A stretch of DNA of 42,995 bases from positions 1 to 42,995 of the forward strand of contig CAITUP010000047.1 in assembly GCA_903895595.1 (NCBI GenBank), read 5' to 3'. This document shows, one piece after another, positions 8,067-17,570 of this stretch. The stretch comes from an uncultured Acetobacteraceae bacterium. Lineage in GTDB: Bacteria; Pseudomonadota; Alphaproteobacteria; Acetobacterales; Acetobacteraceae. The translations under genes and the position numbers were made by a program. Each line of letters opens with the position of its first letter. Within the stretch, counting starts at the first letter, position 1. The notes beneath the pieces are model-generated. The model worked only from the letters and a program-made list of their open reading frames with translations, had not been told where the DNA came from and made no database searches.

Positions 8067-9260
8067 ATGGCACGCGCCAACACCCAAGGGGCGGCATTTC
8101 GTTTCGAGATCGTCGCCACCACCGCTTTCCTCACCTTGGTCGATCTGTTCGCCGCGCAGGCCATTCTGCCGGCGTTGACCCAAGCCTACCGCGCCAGCCC
8201 CGCGGCGATGAGTTTCGCGGTCAACGCCAGCACCATCGGCATGGCGGCAGGCGGTTTGGGCGTCGCCATTTTCGGCCAGCGGATCGACCGGCGTATTGGC
8301 ATTTTCATGAGCCTCGGGCTGCTGTGCATTCCGACGCTGGCGTTGTCGACATTGCCGCCGCTGCCGCTGTTCACGCTGCTGCGGATCGTGCAGGGCGTGT
8401 GCATGTCCTCGGCCTTCGCGCTGACCTTGGCCTATTTGGGGGAGCGTCTGGATGGGCGAAACGCGGCGGTGGCCTTCGCAGCCTATATCACCGGCAATGT
8501 CGCCAGCAATCTGATCGGACGCCTGCTGTCCGCGGGCGTGGCCGACCATTTGGGATTGTCGGCGAATTTCGAGGTTTTCGCAGCGCTGAATATCGCCGGC
8601 GCGCTGTTGGTTTATTGCACGGTGCCGTCGACGCCGCGGAAGATGGACGCGGCACCGACGATGACCGGCGGGCGGCTGCTGGCACATTGGCGCGATCCCC
8701 GACAGGTCGCGGGGTTCGCCATCGGGTTCTGCATTCTGTTCGCCTTTATCGGCACCTTCACCTTCGTGAATTTCGTGCTGGCCCGCCCGCCGCTCGGGTT
8801 TACGATGATGCAGATAGGCACGAGCTATTTCGTGTTTCTGCCAGCGATTTTCACCACGCCTTTGGCCGGCAACGCCGCACGTCGTTTCGGTACGCGTCCG
8901 GCGATGTGGGCGGGATTGTCGGTCGCGCTGCTGGGCCTGCCGTTGCTGCTGGCCGAGACCGCGCATGCGGTGCAGGCGGGCATGGTGCTTGTCGCCGCAG
9001 GAACTTTTTTCGTCCAGGCCATCGCGACCGGTTACGTTAGCCGTGTCGCGGAGTCCGATAGAGGGGGAGCGAGCGGAATTTATCTCGCAAGCTATTTCCT
9101 GGGCGGTATGACGGGCAGCATCGTTCTCGGTCAGTTGTTCGACCGTATCGGCTGGTCCGCCTGCGTCATGGGGATCGGCGGTGCACTGCTCGCCGCCTGC
9201 GTTCTGACCCGGCTGCTGCGCCCGATCGCGCCGCCGCCGATTTTCACTGCAACCACTTGA
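8067..9260 (+). CDS. MFS transporter
   Basis: A 397-residue inner-membrane protein with about 12 hydrophobic helices. After the second helix comes the MFS loop motif in the form GQRIDRRIG (near 71-79), and a related loop RRFGTRP follows the seventh or eighth helix. The fold is that of proton-linked major facilitator carriers such as the MdtL/YnfM-like efflux group. The substrate cannot be told. It sits in a forward run with bdhA and the patatin-like gene, 16 bp upstream of the latter, so a small organic acid or a storage-polymer product is one possibility (inference only). Confidence 0.88.
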   Translation: MARANTQGAAFRFEIVATTAFLTLVDLFAAQAILPALTQAYRASPAAMSFAVNASTIGMAAGGLGVAIFGQRIDRRIGIFMSLGLLCIPTLALSTLPPLPLFTLLRIVQGVCMSSAFALTLAYLGERLDGRNAAVAFAAYITGNVASNLIGRLLSAGVADHLGLSANFEVFAALNIAGALLVYCTVPSTPRKMDAAPTMTGGRLLAHWRDPRQVAGFAIGFCILFAFIGTFTFVNFVLARPPLGFTMMQIGTSYFVFLPAIFTTPLAGNAARRFGTRPAMWAGLSVALLGLPLLLAETAHAVQAGMVLVAAGTFFVQAIATGYVSRVAESDRGGASGIYLASYFLGGMTGSIVLGQLFDRIGWSACVMGIGGALLAACVLTRLLRPIAPPPIFTATT

Positions 9261-9276
9261 AAAGGGAATGACTCCG

Positions 9277-10404
9277 ATGGCCAAGCCCGCCACGACCCCG
9301 GCGACCGTCGCCAAGCACATTGTTTCCACCGGCACCCCGCCGCGTATCGTTCTCGTCCTGCAAGGCGGCGGCGCGCTGGGCGCCTACCAGGCCGGGGTTT
9401 ACGAGGCCCTGCATGAGGCCGGCATGCGCCCGGATTGGGTGATCGGCACGTCGATCGGGGCGATCAACGCCGCGCTGATCGCGGGCAACAAGCCCGAGGA
9501 CCGGCTGGACAGGCTCAAAGCATTCTGGAAGCGGGTGGAACACAAGCTGCCGGTCAATCTGCCGGCGATCGGCAACCAGTTCGCGAATTTCATGACCATG
9601 GCCAGCGGGTTGGACGGGTTTTTCACACCCAATCCGCTTGCCCACGCCAGCCAGAGCTGGCCTCTGGGTCCCGAAAATGTTGGATATTACAAGACCGATC
9701 CATTACGTAAAACCCTGTCCGGGCTGATCGATTTCGGGCTGACGAACAACGGCGGCTGCCGGTTGACCGTGGGCGCGGCGAATGTCCGCACCGCCGAGAT
9801 GTGCTATTTCGACAGTCGCGATATGGCATTGGACGTGCGCCATGTGATGGCGTCGGGCGCGCTGCCCCCGGCATTTCCACCAATCCTCATCAACGACGAA
9901 TATTATTGGGATGGCGGCATTCTGTCGAACACGCCGGTGGAGGCCGTGTTCGACGATTATCCGCGGCGCAGCGCGCTGGTATTCGCCGTGCATATCTGGA
10001 ACCCCAGTGGCCCAGCGCCGAATACGATGGCGGCGGTGATGCACCGCCAGAAGGATGTGCAATACGCCAGCCGAGCGCACTCGCATATTTTGCGGCAGCA
10101 GCAGTTGCATCGGTTGCGGCATATTGTTTCGGAACTGGCTGCCCGTCTGCCGCCGGAAGAGCGGGCGAAGGCGGAAGTCGAGGAGATGGCGGGCTATGGG
10201 TGCCTGACGCAGATGCATGTCGTGCGGCTGCTGGCGCCGCCTTTGGACGGCGAGGATCAGAGCAAGGACATCGATTTCAGCGCCAAGGGGATCGCGGCGC
10301 GCTGGCGGGCGGGGTACGAAAATACCAAGGCCACGCTCGCTCGGGCGCCGTGGACCGATTCGGTCGACCCGTTGGCGGGTTTCGTACTGCACGACGCGGC
10401 TTAG
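9277..10404 (+). CDS. Patatin-like phospholipase with DUF3734 C-terminus
   Basis: A 375-residue acyl hydrolase. The patatin oxyanion motif GGGALGAY is near 30-37. The nucleophile elbow is GTSIG (57-61, S59) and the catalytic aspartate is D212 in WDGG. The C-terminal half (about 235-350, with MHRQKDVQYASRAHSHILRQ) matches my memory of the DUF3734 extension. ATG 9277 is preferred because AAAGGGA directly abuts the first ATG at 9268 but is well spaced from this one. In alphaproteobacteria such genes often accompany bdhA, suggesting a link to polyhydroxybutyrate or lipid turnover; the actual substrate is unproven. Confidence 0.87.
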   Translation: MAKPATTPATVAKHIVSTGTPPRIVLVLQGGGALGAYQAGVYEALHEAGMRPDWVIGTSIGAINAALIAGNKPEDRLDRLKAFWKRVEHKLPVNLPAIGNQFANFMTMASGLDGFFTPNPLAHASQSWPLGPENVGYYKTDPLRKTLSGLIDFGLTNNGGCRLTVGAANVRTAEMCYFDSRDMALDVRHVMASGALPPAFPPILINDEYYWDGGILSNTPVEAVFDDYPRRSALVFAVHIWNPSGPAPNTMAAVMHRQKDVQYASRAHSHILRQQQLHRLRHIVSELAARLPPEERAKAEVEEMAGYGCLTQMHVVRLLAPPLDGEDQSKDIDFSAKGIAARWRAGYENTKATLARAPWTDSVDPLAGFVLHDAA

Positions 10405-10412
10405 GACGCCCC

Positions 10413-10440
10413 GGGGCACGAGGTTTATGCCTCGCGCCCC
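10413..10440. terminator. Bidirectional hairpin between convergent genes
   Basis: GGGGC-A-CGAGG pairs with CCTCG-C-GCCCC around a 6-base loop, with one mismatch. It lies between the patatin-like stop and the stop of the minus-strand binding-protein gene. Position and strength fit a shared terminator, though T-runs are weak on both sides. Confidence 0.6.
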
Positions 10441-10455
10441 AAGGTTTCGCTTCGG

Positions 10456-12132
10456 TCAGGCCTTGTCCAACCAGTGCGTATCGAACCGCACGGTATCGTA
10501 GATCCCAAAATTATCCTTCGGGTTGTGGCCTTTCACATAGTTGTACCAGGCATCGACGATATTCTCCCAGGCAACGGGCAGCACAGGCGGATCGTTCTCC
10601 ATGATCATTTCCGCCTTGCGAATCAGCGCCAGCCGTTTCGCGGTATCGATTTCCACGTCGATTTGATCGAGTAGCTTGTCGAACTCGGCGTTGCTCCAAA
10701 ACGAGTAGTTCTGCGGCCCGCCGGTGCGATACCAGGCGTTGAAATAATCCGACGGATCGAGCAGCGTCGAAACCACGGCGCCGATCGCCAGATCGTAATT
10801 GCCGGACTTCACGTCGTCGAACCACACGGATTCCACCACCGTGCGGAGGTTGCAGGTGATGTTCAGCTCCGCCAGCATCGCCTGAATGGCCTGCGCCCAC
10901 AGCTTGAAGCTGGCGATATCGCGCACCAGGAAGTCCAGCGGACGCATGCCCGACCCGACACCGGCCGCCGCCAAGAGGGATTTCGCTTCCTTCAGCGCCG
11001 CCGTAGAATCGGTCTGGTAACCAACCCGCTTGAACAATTCCTCGGGCGGCGTCGCGACGTCGGAGAACGGGTAGATAAAGCCGCCGACGCGCATGGGCGT
11101 CACGTCCTTCACCACGTCCACCAGCACGTGCTTGTCGAACGCCAGATGCAGCGCGCGCCGCACCCGCGGATCGTCCAACGGTTTTTTCTTGTTGTTGACC
11201 CAGGTGCCCTGAATGACGCTCTGGTTGAACTGCAACGACGTCATGCCGGGCGTCGCCTTGGCCTTGCGGCCGGTGACGGGATCCAGGATGCGGGCATAGT
11301 CCACGCGGCCCGACAGGATTGCCGATCCGAGCTCGGGGGAGAACGGGATCAGGTTGTAAAACTCGATCCCGTCGAGGTACGGCAAGCCCTTGTTCCAGTA
11401 GTTGGCGTTCTTTTCCATCACCCAGATTTCGTTCTCGACGCGCCGCTGCGTCTTGAACGGGCCGGTGCCGGGGATCATGAACACCTTACGAAGGTTGTAG
11501 TTATTCTCCTCAAGCGTCTTCTTGCTGAAGATCACGTTCCAGCCGCTGGCGAAGGCCGACATCATGAAATTGGTGGACCGCGGTGCGGACAGCTTGAACT
11601 GGATGGTCTTCTTGTCCAGCGCGTTGATCTCGCTGACCGCGGTAAACAGGGTGCTGCGCGGGATGCTGACGCCGGAAGGGGGATTGCGGATGCGATCGTA
11701 GGTCGCCTTCACGTCGGCCGAGGTGAAATCCGTCCCGTCGTGGAACTGCACCCCCTCCCGCAGATGGAACGTATAGGTTTTGCCGTCCTTCGAAATCTCC
11801 CAGCTATGGGCCAGATCGGGCACGATGGTTTTGCCGCTGTCGCGGGGGTCGCGACGGATCAGGTTGTCGAAATTGCAGCCCTGCGTGCCCAGGCTGCCGA
11901 TGGTGCCGGACTGATGCACGTCGAAATGCGGCGGGCGGTTGAGGATACCGAACCGCAGCACACCGCCCCGCTTGGGGTTCGGCTCCGGCGGTGCCATCTG
12001 GAACTTGGACCCGTCGAACTCATAGGGCACATCGGCCGCGAGGCCGTAGCGCGGGCCCATCGCGTAGGCCCCCATCAACGCCGCCGCGCTGCCGCGCATC
12101 ACGGATCGCCGTGTAGGTGTCAGGCTTTTCAT
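10456..12132 (-). CDS. Peptide/nickel-type ABC transporter substrate-binding protein (SBP_bac_5)
   Basis: A 558-residue periplasmic solute receptor of the DppA/OppA family. The N-terminus has a Tat-like or Sec signal (TPTRRSVMRGSAAALMGAYA). The mature domain shows the family hallmarks LAHSWEISKDGKTYTFHLRE and GVQFHDGTDFTSADV, then the long C-terminal lobe. It delivers peptides or other solutes to the permease pair at 16698-18523, powered by the ATPases at 12260-14301. It is transcribed divergently from those ATPases across a 127-bp region. The start has AGGGAG upstream. The solute is not predictable; the neighbouring amidohydrolase and oxygenases hint at an organic substrate. Confidence 0.92.
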   Translation of the reverse strand: MKSLTPTRRSVMRGSAAALMGAYAMGPRYGLAADVPYEFDGSKFQMAPPEPNPKRGGVLRFGILNRPPHFDVHQSGTIGSLGTQGCNFDNLIRRDPRDSGKTIVPDLAHSWEISKDGKTYTFHLREGVQFHDGTDFTSADVKATYDRIRNPPSGVSIPRSTLFTAVSEINALDKKTIQFKLSAPRSTNFMMSAFASGWNVIFSKKTLEENNYNLRKVFMIPGTGPFKTQRRVENEIWVMEKNANYWNKGLPYLDGIEFYNLIPFSPELGSAILSGRVDYARILDPVTGRKAKATPGMTSLQFNQSVIQGTWVNNKKKPLDDPRVRRALHLAFDKHVLVDVVKDVTPMRVGGFIYPFSDVATPPEELFKRVGYQTDSTAALKEAKSLLAAAGVGSGMRPLDFLVRDIASFKLWAQAIQAMLAELNITCNLRTVVESVWFDDVKSGNYDLAIGAVVSTLLDPSDYFNAWYRTGGPQNYSFWSNAEFDKLLDQIDVEIDTAKRLALIRKAEMIMENDPPVLPVAWENIVDAWYNYVKGHNPKDNFGIYDTVRFDTHWLDKA

Positions 12133-12207
12133 CGTTTGAGTGCTCCCTATGGTCTTTTGTGGCCCCGGCCTTTCGATGGACGCGGCATGGCATCTTCTGA
12201 TAGTCCT

Positions 12208-12220
12208 TGGCGTAACGCCA
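12208..12220. promoter_or_regulatory. Palindrome in the divergent transporter promoter region
   Basis: TGGCGT-A-ACGCCA is a perfect 13-base inverted repeat about 76 bp upstream of the binding-protein start and 40 bp upstream of the first ATPase start. It is placed where a dimeric regulator could control both directions. No regulator gene is adjacent, so this is only a candidate operator. Confidence 0.3.
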
Positions 12221-12259
12221 GATGGCCAAAATACACAACGAAAATCAGGGAGTCACTCA

Positions 12260-13273
12260 TTGAGTGAGCAGCAGCCGGTTCTGGAGATCGAGAACCTCCA
12301 GACGCACTTTTTTACGCCGGGCGGCGTGGTACGGGCGGTCGATGGCGTGTCCTACTCCGTGCGGGCCGGCGAAACCCTGGGGGTGGTGGGGGAATCGGGC
12401 TGCGGCAAAAGCGTCACGGCGCTGTCGGTCCTGCGGCTGGTGACGGCCCCGCCCGGCCGCATCGTCGGCGGCGCGATCCGGTTCGAGGGCCGGGATCTGC
12501 TGCGCGTGCCGGAAAACGAGATGGAGCGCATTCGCGGCAACGACATCTCCATGATTTTCCAGGAACCGATGACGTCCCTGAACCCGCTGTACAAAGTGGG
12601 CGATCAGATCAGCGAGGCCATTGCCCTGCATAAAGGCCTGTCCAAGAAGCAGGCGATGGATCACGCGATCGATATGCTGCGGCGCGTGGCAATCCCGGAA
12701 CCGGAACGCCGCGTCCACGCCTACCCGCACCAAATGTCGGGCGGGATGCGCCAGCGGGTGATGATCGCCATGGCGCTGTCGTGCGACCCCAAGGTGCTGA
12801 TCGCCGACGAACCCACGACGGCGCTGGATGTGACGATCCAGGCCCAGATCCTCGATCTGATGCGCGATCTGCGCGAAAGCTTCGGCACCGCCATCGTGCT
12901 GATCACCCACGACATGGGCGTCGTGGCGGAAAACGCCGACCGAGTCGTGGTCATGTATGCCGGCCGCAAGGTGGAAGAGGCCGATGTCGACGACCTCTTT
13001 GACTCCCCGGCCCATCCCTACACCAAGGGCCTGCTCGCCGCCATTCCGCATCTGGACGACGCCGCGCGCGCCGATACAGCTCGGTCCCGCTTGAACGAAA
13101 TCAAAGGCATGGTGCCGTCGTTGGCGCGTCTGCCCGCCGGATGCAGCTTTGCCCCACGCTGCGGCTTCGCGTCCGACCGTTGCCGGGAAGCCTATCCGCC
13201 GCTCGATGAAATACGCCCGCGCCATTGGGTCGCCTGCTGGCACGCCGCCGCGTTGATGGGAGAGGCGCCATGA
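12260..13273 (+). CDS. ABC transporter ATP-binding protein, DppD/OppD type
   Basis: A 337-residue ATPase. Walker A is GESGCGKS (44-51), Q-loop [10 protein letters not shown], signature MSGGMRQR and Walker [13 protein letters not shown], followed by the H-loop THDMG. The C-terminal oligopeptide-transporter domain has [14 protein letters not shown], whose cysteines fit the iron-sulfur or structural Cys motif known in DppD-type proteins. The start is set at TTG 12260: GGGAG lies 7 bases upstream, the fold begins at once, and no in-frame ATG is near; the frame itself runs back to 12140. It overlaps the next ATPase gene by ATGA, so the two are made together. Confidence 0.92.
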   Translation: MSEQQPVLEIENLQTHFFTPGGVVRAVDGVSYSVRAGETLGVVGESGCGKSVTALSVLRLVTAPPGRIVGGAIRFEGRDLLRVPENEMERIRGNDISMIFQEPMTSLNPLYKVGDQISEAIALHKGLSKKQAMDHAIDMLRRVAIPEPERRVHAYPHQMSGGMRQRVMIAMALSCDPKVLIADEPTTALDVTIQAQILDLMRDLRESFGTAIVLITHDMGVVAENADRVVVMYAGRKVEEADVDDLFDSPAHPYTKGLLAAIPHLDDAARADTARSRLNEIKGMVPSLARLPAGCSFAPRCGFASDRCREAYPPLDEIRPRHWVACWHAAALMGEAP

Positions 13274-14301
13274 CCCCGGAACCCGTTCTGCGCGTGGAAG
13301 GGCTGAAAAAGCATTTTCCGATTTTCAAAGGCATCATTCCCCGCCCCGCCGGCTTCGTTTACGCCGTCGACGGCGTTTCCTTCGAAATCGGGCGCGGCGA
13401 GACGCTCGGGTTGGTCGGCGAAAGCGGCTGCGGCAAGTCCACGGCCGGACGGACGCTGCTGAAACTGTTGGAGCCGACGGCCGGGCGCGTCTGGCTGAAC
13501 GGGGAAGACATCACCGACCTGGACCGCACCGCGATGCTGCCGTACCGGCAGAAGATGCAGATGATCTATCAGGACCCCTACGCGTCCCTGAACCCGCGCA
13601 TGACGGCGGGCGATGTGGTGGGGGAGCCATTGATTATCCATAACGTCGCCACCGGGCAGGACCGTCGGGACCGGGTGGCATCCTTGTTCGACCGCGTCGG
13701 TTTGCGGGCGGACCAGATGGCGCTGTACCCGCACGAATTCTCCGGCGGGCAGCGCCAGCGGATCGGCATCGCGCGGGCATTGGCGCTCAGTCCGGCGCTG
13801 ATCGTGGGCGACGAACCCGTTTCGGCCTTGGACGTGTCGATCCAGGCGCAGATCATCAATCTGATGATGGATCTGCAGGAAGAATTTCAGCTTTCGTATT
13901 TGTTCGTCGCGCACGATCTGGCGGTGGTGGAGCATATCAGCCACCGCGTGGCGGTGATGTATCTCGGGCGAATCGTGGAAATGACGGACAAGCGGTCGCT
14001 GTTCGAAATGCCGTTGCATCCCTACACGGAAGCGCTTCTGTCGGCGGTGCCGATCCCCAAATCGGGGGCACGCGGGCGGCGGCGGGTGATCGTGAAGGGC
14101 GATGTGCCGAGCCCGATCAATCCGCCATCGGGGTGCCATTTCCATACACGGTGCGGCTACGCAACGGCGCGGTGCAGGGCAGAGGCGCCTGTGTTGCGGG
14201 AGGTGACGGCGGGGCATTTGGCGGCGTGCCATTTGCACGACGGCGGGGTTCGGTTTCCATTGGGGACTGGGGCGGATTATACTAGCGGACTTAACCATTG
14301 A
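13270..14301 (+). CDS. ABC transporter ATP-binding protein, DppF/OppF type
   Basis: A 343-residue partner ATPase. Walker A is GESGCGKS (50-57), with Q-loop [10 protein letters not shown], signature FSGGQRQR, Walker [13 protein letters not shown] and H-loop AHDLAV. The C-terminal oligopeptide domain with [14 protein letters not shown] follows. ATG 13270 overlaps the TGA of the previous ATPase, showing translational coupling. Together they make the heterodimeric motor for the importer. It is followed by a family B palindromic repeat and by a convergent nuclease-like gene. Confidence 0.93.
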   Translation: MTPEPVLRVEGLKKHFPIFKGIIPRPAGFVYAVDGVSFEIGRGETLGLVGESGCGKSTAGRTLLKLLEPTAGRVWLNGEDITDLDRTAMLPYRQKMQMIYQDPYASLNPRMTAGDVVGEPLIIHNVATGQDRRDRVASLFDRVGLRADQMALYPHEFSGGQRQRIGIARALALSPALIVGDEPVSALDVSIQAQIINLMMDLQEEFQLSYLFVAHDLAVVEHISHRVAVMYLGRIVEMTDKRSLFEMPLHPYTEALLSAVPIPKSGARGRRRVIVKGDVPSPINPPSGCHFHTRCGYATARCRAEAPVLREVTAGHLAACHLHDGGVRFPLGTGADYTSGLNH

Positions 14302-14321
14302 CACATCGGCGCGTGGTAAAT

Positions 14322-14404
14322 CGTCATGCCGACGCAGGTCGGCATCCACGACTTGCTGGCCTTTTCCAAGAAAATCGTGGATGCTGACCTTCGTCAGCAT
14401 GACG
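14322..14404. repeat. Palindromic intergenic repeat, family B
   Basis: Two 30-base arms (CGTCATGCCGACGCAGGTCG... and ...CTTCGTCAGCATGACG) are inverted complements with three differences, separated by about 23 bases. Each arm also holds a short inner palindrome. This is the layout of the RIME-like elements widespread in alphaproteobacterial gaps. It lies between convergent genes (ATPase stop 14301, nuclease-like stop 14498) and may end transcription from either side. The rest of the gap, 14405-14497, shows nothing else. Confidence 0.8.
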
Positions 14405-14497
14405 ACGTGGCGAATTCCAGTGCGTCAGCGGTTAGTTCGGTTGGTATTAGTTCATTCGGCGTTCACAATGACGCCGATGCCCGGTCGCGGTGCCCAT

Positions 14498-16384
14498 TTA
14501 GCGGGGCGTCGCCGATACGGCATAGACATAGACTGTGTTGCGTGCGCCGACATGTTTCAGACCGATGGCCGGGTCGCCGCATTGTTCCAAGATCGTACGA
14601 AGGCTTTGGCCCTCGGGCCACCCTTCGATACCGATCGCCGGTATACGTTCGCGTATAGCCTTGCTCAATTGCGAAAGGTGTACGTCCTTGGGTTGTTCGG
14701 CGAGGATCGCATGGACCGTATTCAGAATGTCGGCGTGCAATGTATGGGCCCACTCCAAGGATGTCGAAGCATCGGGTGCACTCTCAAAAGGCTCGGCCTG
14801 CACCTCCGCAGGGGCACCGTTCAGGTCCGGCGCGGCGACTTCGATTGCCGGCGATCGATCCCCTTCGGCCAAGAATTCCGTATCCCTGGCGAAAACCGTG
14901 GTGCCGTCCTCACCGATCCGCAGCCATATCCGAGGTTCTCCACTGGATTCCAGTATGGCTCTCAGGCCGGGACGGGGAAATTTTCCAGTCGGCAAAGTAA
15001 TGCGCTTTCGCACTTCGCTACCGATCACGGCCAGATTGACCTCGCTACCGCGTTCCCGCAGCACATCGCGAACAGCCTTCAGAATATCCGCATGGGGCGG
15101 CACAACACCCACCGGTTCGGCGGAAGCTGCCGACTCGATCGACGACACCTGAACCAATGAGTCCTGACCCTCCGATGCCGGGACATCGGCCTGCTTGATC
15201 GCTTCATCCACTTGGTCATGATGCGATACATCGTCGCGATATGAAGCGTAAATAGACGAGAGTGTCGCGCCTTGGCGCAGGACGATCCTGGGTTCGCCGC
15301 CATCGGCCAGGATTTGCCTCAATCCTCCCGACCCCGGCCACTTCCGATCGCCCAGTTCCGGTAAGCGCTTGCGCACGTCTTTGGCCAGGTTGGACAGATG
15401 GCATTCGGCTCCACGCTCCCGCAGGATATCCATTGTTTTACCAACGATTTTGGCAATCAGTGCCTTGTCGGTTCCGACCCGGTATAGCCTCCCCGGTTCG
15501 CCTAAAAATTCAAGCCCTGATTCAAGACGCACAATGGCCTGCGCAACCGCTTGCGCGGAGCCCAAACCGAACCAACGACCTGTATCGAGCGGTTGAGGGG
15601 TCACAAACTGGGGGAAACGACGATACACCGCGCCTGTCAGTTCCGGGAGATCGGCGCAATCGCGGTCGGCCATGAAGGCGACAACCTCGGCGGCCAGGGC
15701 TGACAGCAGCGCTTCTCCCAACAGTCCCGCAAATTTCGGATCCTCCGCGTTCGTGGGCTGCATGGGCACAACGGGTCCCGCGACAGCGGTTTTGGGCGGC
15801 GGCGCGGCCGGCGCGGGTTTGTCGGTAATACCGAGAGCCCTGGCGATAAAAATGTCCTGTGGCACAACAATGTCGGCTGCTGCTCGGTAAGCACGGGCAA
15901 TCGACGTCGGGGTTACCACCGAGATACGCCGATTATGGGCTCGCAGGCGCAGCAGCACCGGCGTGAAATCGGCATCGCCAGACATGACAACAAACTCGCC
16001 GAAGCGGGTTTCGTGCCGCAAACCATCCATGATATCCATGATCATGACCGTATCGGCGGCACTTTTTCCTGCTTGCGTTAGCGACGGGCAGTCGACCACC
16101 GAGAACGCCGCGTTCGCGAAATGACGCCGATAATCGCTGAACCACAAAGTTTGGCCTTGCCGTCGAAGCGCACCCGCCGGATTAAGATAGCAGCGGCGAA
16201 CCAGGATACTTCGCGGGCGTCCGCTACCTTGTACACCCGCGTGCATGCCATCTTCGAAAAATTTCAACCATTCCTGCGGTTTTGTCGCGAACGACAGTCC
16301 AGCACGCGGATCGATGTCATAAAGGTTGCCAAAGACGTTGTCGAAATCCACGTATAGTGCTGTTGGAATTGGTTCATCGGTCAT
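14498..16384 (-). CDS. NYN-domain (LabA/MARF1-like) protein with tandem LOTUS/OST-HTH-like repeats
   Basis: 628 residues. The N-terminal NYN (PIN-like) nuclease domain spans about 7-180 and has the expected acidic residues: YVDFDN (D13, D15), D111, D117 and D120 in AADTVMIMDIMDG, and SGDADF (D137, D139). An Ala/Pro-rich linker (about 187-210) leads to a degenerate helical module (about 222-305). Three similar modules follow, about 308-382, 430-500 and 549-622. Each reads roughly helix - VHLSxLxKxVRKR - GLRxILEx-G-PRI-L, the pattern of LOTUS/OST-HTH RNA-binding domains. It probably binds and perhaps cuts RNA. It sits alone between blocks of the ABC transporter and has no partner gene. Domain calls are by eye; the function is inferred. 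Confidence 0.82.
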   Translation of the reverse strand: MTDEPIPTALYVDFDNVFGNLYDIDPRAGLSFATKPQEWLKFFEDGMHAGVQGSGRPRSILVRRCYLNPAGALRRQGQTLWFSDYRRHFANAAFSVVDCPSLTQAGKSAADTVMIMDIMDGLRHETRFGEFVVMSGDADFTPVLLRLRAHNRRISVVTPTSIARAYRAAADIVVPQDIFIARALGITDKPAPAAPPPKTAVAGPVVPMQPTNAEDPKFAGLLGEALLSALAAEVVAFMADRDCADLPELTGAVYRRFPQFVTPQPLDTGRWFGLGSAQAVAQAIVRLESGLEFLGEPGRLYRVGTDKALIAKIVGKTMDILRERGAECHLSNLAKDVRKRLPELGDRKWPGSGGLRQILADGGEPRIVLRQGATLSSIYASYRDDVSHHDQVDEAIKQADVPASEGQDSLVQVSSIESAASAEPVGVVPPHADILKAVRDVLRERGSEVNLAVIGSEVRKRITLPTGKFPRPGLRAILESSGEPRIWLRIGEDGTTVFARDTEFLAEGDRSPAIEVAAPDLNGAPAEVQAEPFESAPDASTSLEWAHTLHADILNTVHAILAEQPKDVHLSQLSKAIRERIPAIGIEGWPEGQSLRTILEQCGDPAIGLKHVGARNTVYVYAVSATPR

Positions 16385-16697
16385 ATCGGTACCTTGCCTA
16401 AACGGTTGTCTTTAGCGCCACCATCGGGCCACAATTTACTCAGGCGTCGCCCAGTTGGGCAAGAAGAACCGTCCTTCATCCGATTTATCGCAGGCCGGCT
16501 TTTCGCCGTCGCGTTACCGCTGTCGGCAAGTGACGTTAGGCATTATTCTTCGCAACAACGTTGATTCGCCCCGCATCTTTCAGCATGCGGCAAGGCGATC
16601 GGGCTCGCGGTCGTGTTTCAGGAGCGCGAACCAAAGATGAAATGCGATACACGACGCCGCCCGGTCCTGCGGGTCACACGTGCTACCTATAGTACCG
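16385..16697. other. 313-bp gap with no recognisable gene
   Basis: This stretch lies between the permease stop and the NYN gene start, both on minus. It should hold the NYN promoter at its left end. I see no open frame with coding character, no RNA gene and no copy of the intergenic repeats. It is somewhat less GC-rich than its neighbours. Confidence 0.5.
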
Positions 16698-17570
16698 CTA
16701 CACCGCGCCCCGCAACCTCGGGTCCAGCACGTCCCGGATCCCATCGCCCAGCAGATTAAACGCCAGCACGGTGATGGAAATCGCCAGACCGGGGAACAGC
16801 ACCAACCACCACGGCGGGATCAGTCCGGCGTTCAGCGCATCGGCCAGCATGTTGCCCCAGGTCGGCGTGGGCGGCGGAATGCCCACGCCCAGGAAGCCGA
16901 GCGAGGCCTCGATAATGATGGCGACGCCAAGGTGGGTGGTGGCCAGGATCAGATAGGGGGCGACGCATTGCGGAAGGATGTGGCGCAGCATCATCCGCAT
17001 ATGCGACGCACCCAGGCCGCGCGCGGCTTCGACGTATTGCAGTTCCTTCAGCGATAGGACGACGGCACGGATGACCCGGCCGCCGAACGGTATTCGGGTG
17101 ATGGCGATCGCGACGATCACCGTTCCGGTGCCGGCCCCCAGTGCCATGGCGATGGCCATCGCCAAAATCAAATCCGGAAACGATTGCAGAAACTCGAGGA
17201 TTCGTTGGCTGAAGATGTCGAACCGGCCGCCGAAGTAGCCGCTCGCCATGCCCCAGAGCGCGCCGACCGTCGTCCCCAGCAGCACCGCCGAAATCGCCAC
17301 CGTCAACGATGCTCGGCTGCCGTGGATGACGCGGCTGAGCGTATCGCGGCCGATCTGATCGGTGCCGAACACGTGCTTTTCGTAGGGCGGCTTCGACATC
17401 GCGCGGAAGTCGGATTTTACCGGGGAATACGGCGCGATATCCGACGCGGTAATGGCCATGACCAGAATTGCCGCCGCGACCACGCCCCAGAACGCCGACA
17501 TTGGGGCGCGACGGGCGAAACGCCACAGGACGCGGCCGATCTTGCCGGGAATTGCGATCAGGGCCGTCAT
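16698..17570 (-). CDS. ABC transporter permease, DppC/OppC type
   Basis: A 290-residue inner-membrane protein with about six helices. The N-terminal DppC/OppC signature region is VFGTDQIGRDTLSRVIHGSR. The permease EAA loop (EAARGLGASHMRMMLRHILP) contacts the ATPase, and the end is the typical LLGDGIRDVLDPRLRG. ATG 17570 overlaps the TGA of the DppB-type gene (ATGA). The frame continues upstream to 18098, but that part only reads through the other permease gene out of frame. It pairs with the DppB-type permease to form the channel. Confidence 0.93.
   Translation of the reverse strand: MTALIAIPGKIGRVLWRFARRAPMSAFWGVVAAAILVMAITASDIAPYSPVKSDFRAMSKPPYEKHVFGTDQIGRDTLSRVIHGSRASLTVAISAVLLGTTVGALWGMASGYFGGRFDIFSQRILEFLQSFPDLILAMAIAMALGAGTGTVIVAIAITRIPFGGRVIRAVVLSLKELQYVEAARGLGASHMRMMLRHILPQCVAPYLILATTHLGVAIIIEASLGFLGVGIPPPTPTWGNMLADALNAGLIPPWWLVLFPGLAISITVLAFNLLGDGIRDVLDPRLRGAV

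Noticed and set aside
7809-9335. A 508-codon minus-strand frame opposite the MFS gene
   Set aside because: It is a shadow of the MFS coding strand with biased His/Arg/Gln content and no domain.
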